IMG/VR virus record: IMGVR_UViG_3300047480_000419
Coordinates: 1 to 41,142 of that record
Length of the DNA: 41,142 bases
DNA from: a virus
Direction: 5' to 3' (one strand)
Shown: positions 40,905 through 41,142 of the stretch, in pieces
How positions within the stretch are numbered: the first letter of the stretch is position 1
How the letters are laid out: each line of letters begins with the position of its first letter
Notes under the pieces: model-generated
Database searches by the model: none
What the model saw: the letters and a program-made list of their open reading frames with translations, nothing else
Told to the model about the DNA's origin: nothing
Made by a program: the position numbers and the translations under genes

Positions 40905-41142
40905 CTAAAAATATTTTTCCATGCTGGGGAACGAACACGGGGAACCGAAGTCCCCCGTGCCGAGATATGGATCACCTGCCTTTATTGGTAATATTCTTCT
41001 GCGATTTTGTTGATGGTAATTATCAACGTGCTGTTTCTTCATCTGAAGCTGACCGACCTTGTCGCTTCGACCCTCCTTTTTCATTCGTGCTATACAATGC
41101 TCAAGCTCTCTTGAATCTTTTTTTAATTTTTCTAATTGGGAA
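40905..41142 (-). CDS. Partial coiled-coil/unknown protein, runs off right edge
   Basis: 79 codons visible, no start in the window. SQLEKLKKDSRELEHCIARM, then QMKKQHVDNYHQQNRRRILP and IKAGDPYLGTGDFGSPCSFP; stop TAG at 40905-40907. Basic helix followed by a loop-rich tail. The coding frame covers a GC-rich hairpin (CACGGGG/CCCCGTG, about 40937-40960). Confidence 0.5.
   Translation of the reverse strand, partial: SQLEKLKKDSRELEHCIARMKKEGRSDKVGQLQMKKQHVDNYHQQNRRRILPIKAGDPYLGTGDFGSPCSFPSMEKYF

Overview
The window reads as part of the genome of a large T4-superfamily phage (contractile-tailed Caudoviricetes) that infects a Gram-negative bacterium. The clearest evidence is the run gp33 - gp59 - gp32 in the T4 order (8722 to 6943, minus strand). 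Supporting evidence is a T4-type late promoter (TATAAATA) beside the virion/lysis genes, PAAR spike-tip, PhoH, ClpP-like and SleB proteins, densely overlapping small genes, a very large tRNA cluster, and phage lipoproteins with lipoboxes. Base composition is moderately AT-rich. I cannot name a host from sequence alone.

Layout. 1-2057: small, overlapping, mostly unassigned minus-strand genes, including a zinc-finger protein and a DUF2384 (MbcA/ParS)-like protein. 2075-6434: a tightly overlapping cassette that looks biosynthetic: Fe(II)/2OG dioxygenase (PhyH), an unknown protein, a class III PLP aminotransferase, an N-type PP-loop ATPase, a GNAT acetyltransferase and a papain/LRAT-like protein. 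6488-10403: replication and late-transcription core (gp32, gp59, gp33) plus a SleB hydrolase. 10451-13531: small proteins and an SPFH-domain lipoprotein. 13537-13548: a palindromic late promoter. From it runs the only plus-strand block (13601-17638), which encodes secreted, repeat-rich and membrane proteins. A two-way terminator at 17637-17660 separates it from minus-strand lysis/tail genes (GH19 endolysin, tail protein, PAAR tip). 19474-24633: membrane proteins, conserved phage unknowns, a metallophosphoesterase, a second 2OG oxygenase and an HNH nuclease. 24669-29670: a cluster of 29 recognisable tRNA genes covering all 20 amino acids, interleaved with small genes and several stem-closed RNA-like elements, one of which has its own opposing (plus) promoter. 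30008-31196: an AhpC / CDGSH-like / AhpD peroxide-reduction operon. 31308-41142: unknowns, an LPP20 + DUF4384 envelope pair, ClpP-like protease, RecB-like nuclease, PhoH, FmdB zinc ribbon, HAD nucleotidase and many small overlapping early-type genes.

Regulation. Fifteen minus-strand promoters share one design: TTTACA or TGTACA, a 16-17 nt spacer, and an extended -10 usually TGG-TATAAT. They resemble early sigma-70 promoters, and at three genes the -10 sits so close to the ATG that the mRNA should be leaderless. The PAAR gene has a late promoter followed by a hairpin overlapping its Shine-Dalgarno, a layout known from T4 genes whose readthrough transcripts are kept silent.

Functional reading: replication (gp32/59), late switch (gp33), translation takeover (full tRNA set), nucleotide metabolism (HAD nucleotidase, nucleases), oxidative-stress protection (Ahp module) and envelope remodelling or lysis (SleB, GH19, LPP20, SPFH). 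The 2075-6434 cassette and the structured RNAs inside the tRNA cluster are the best candidates for something undescribed.
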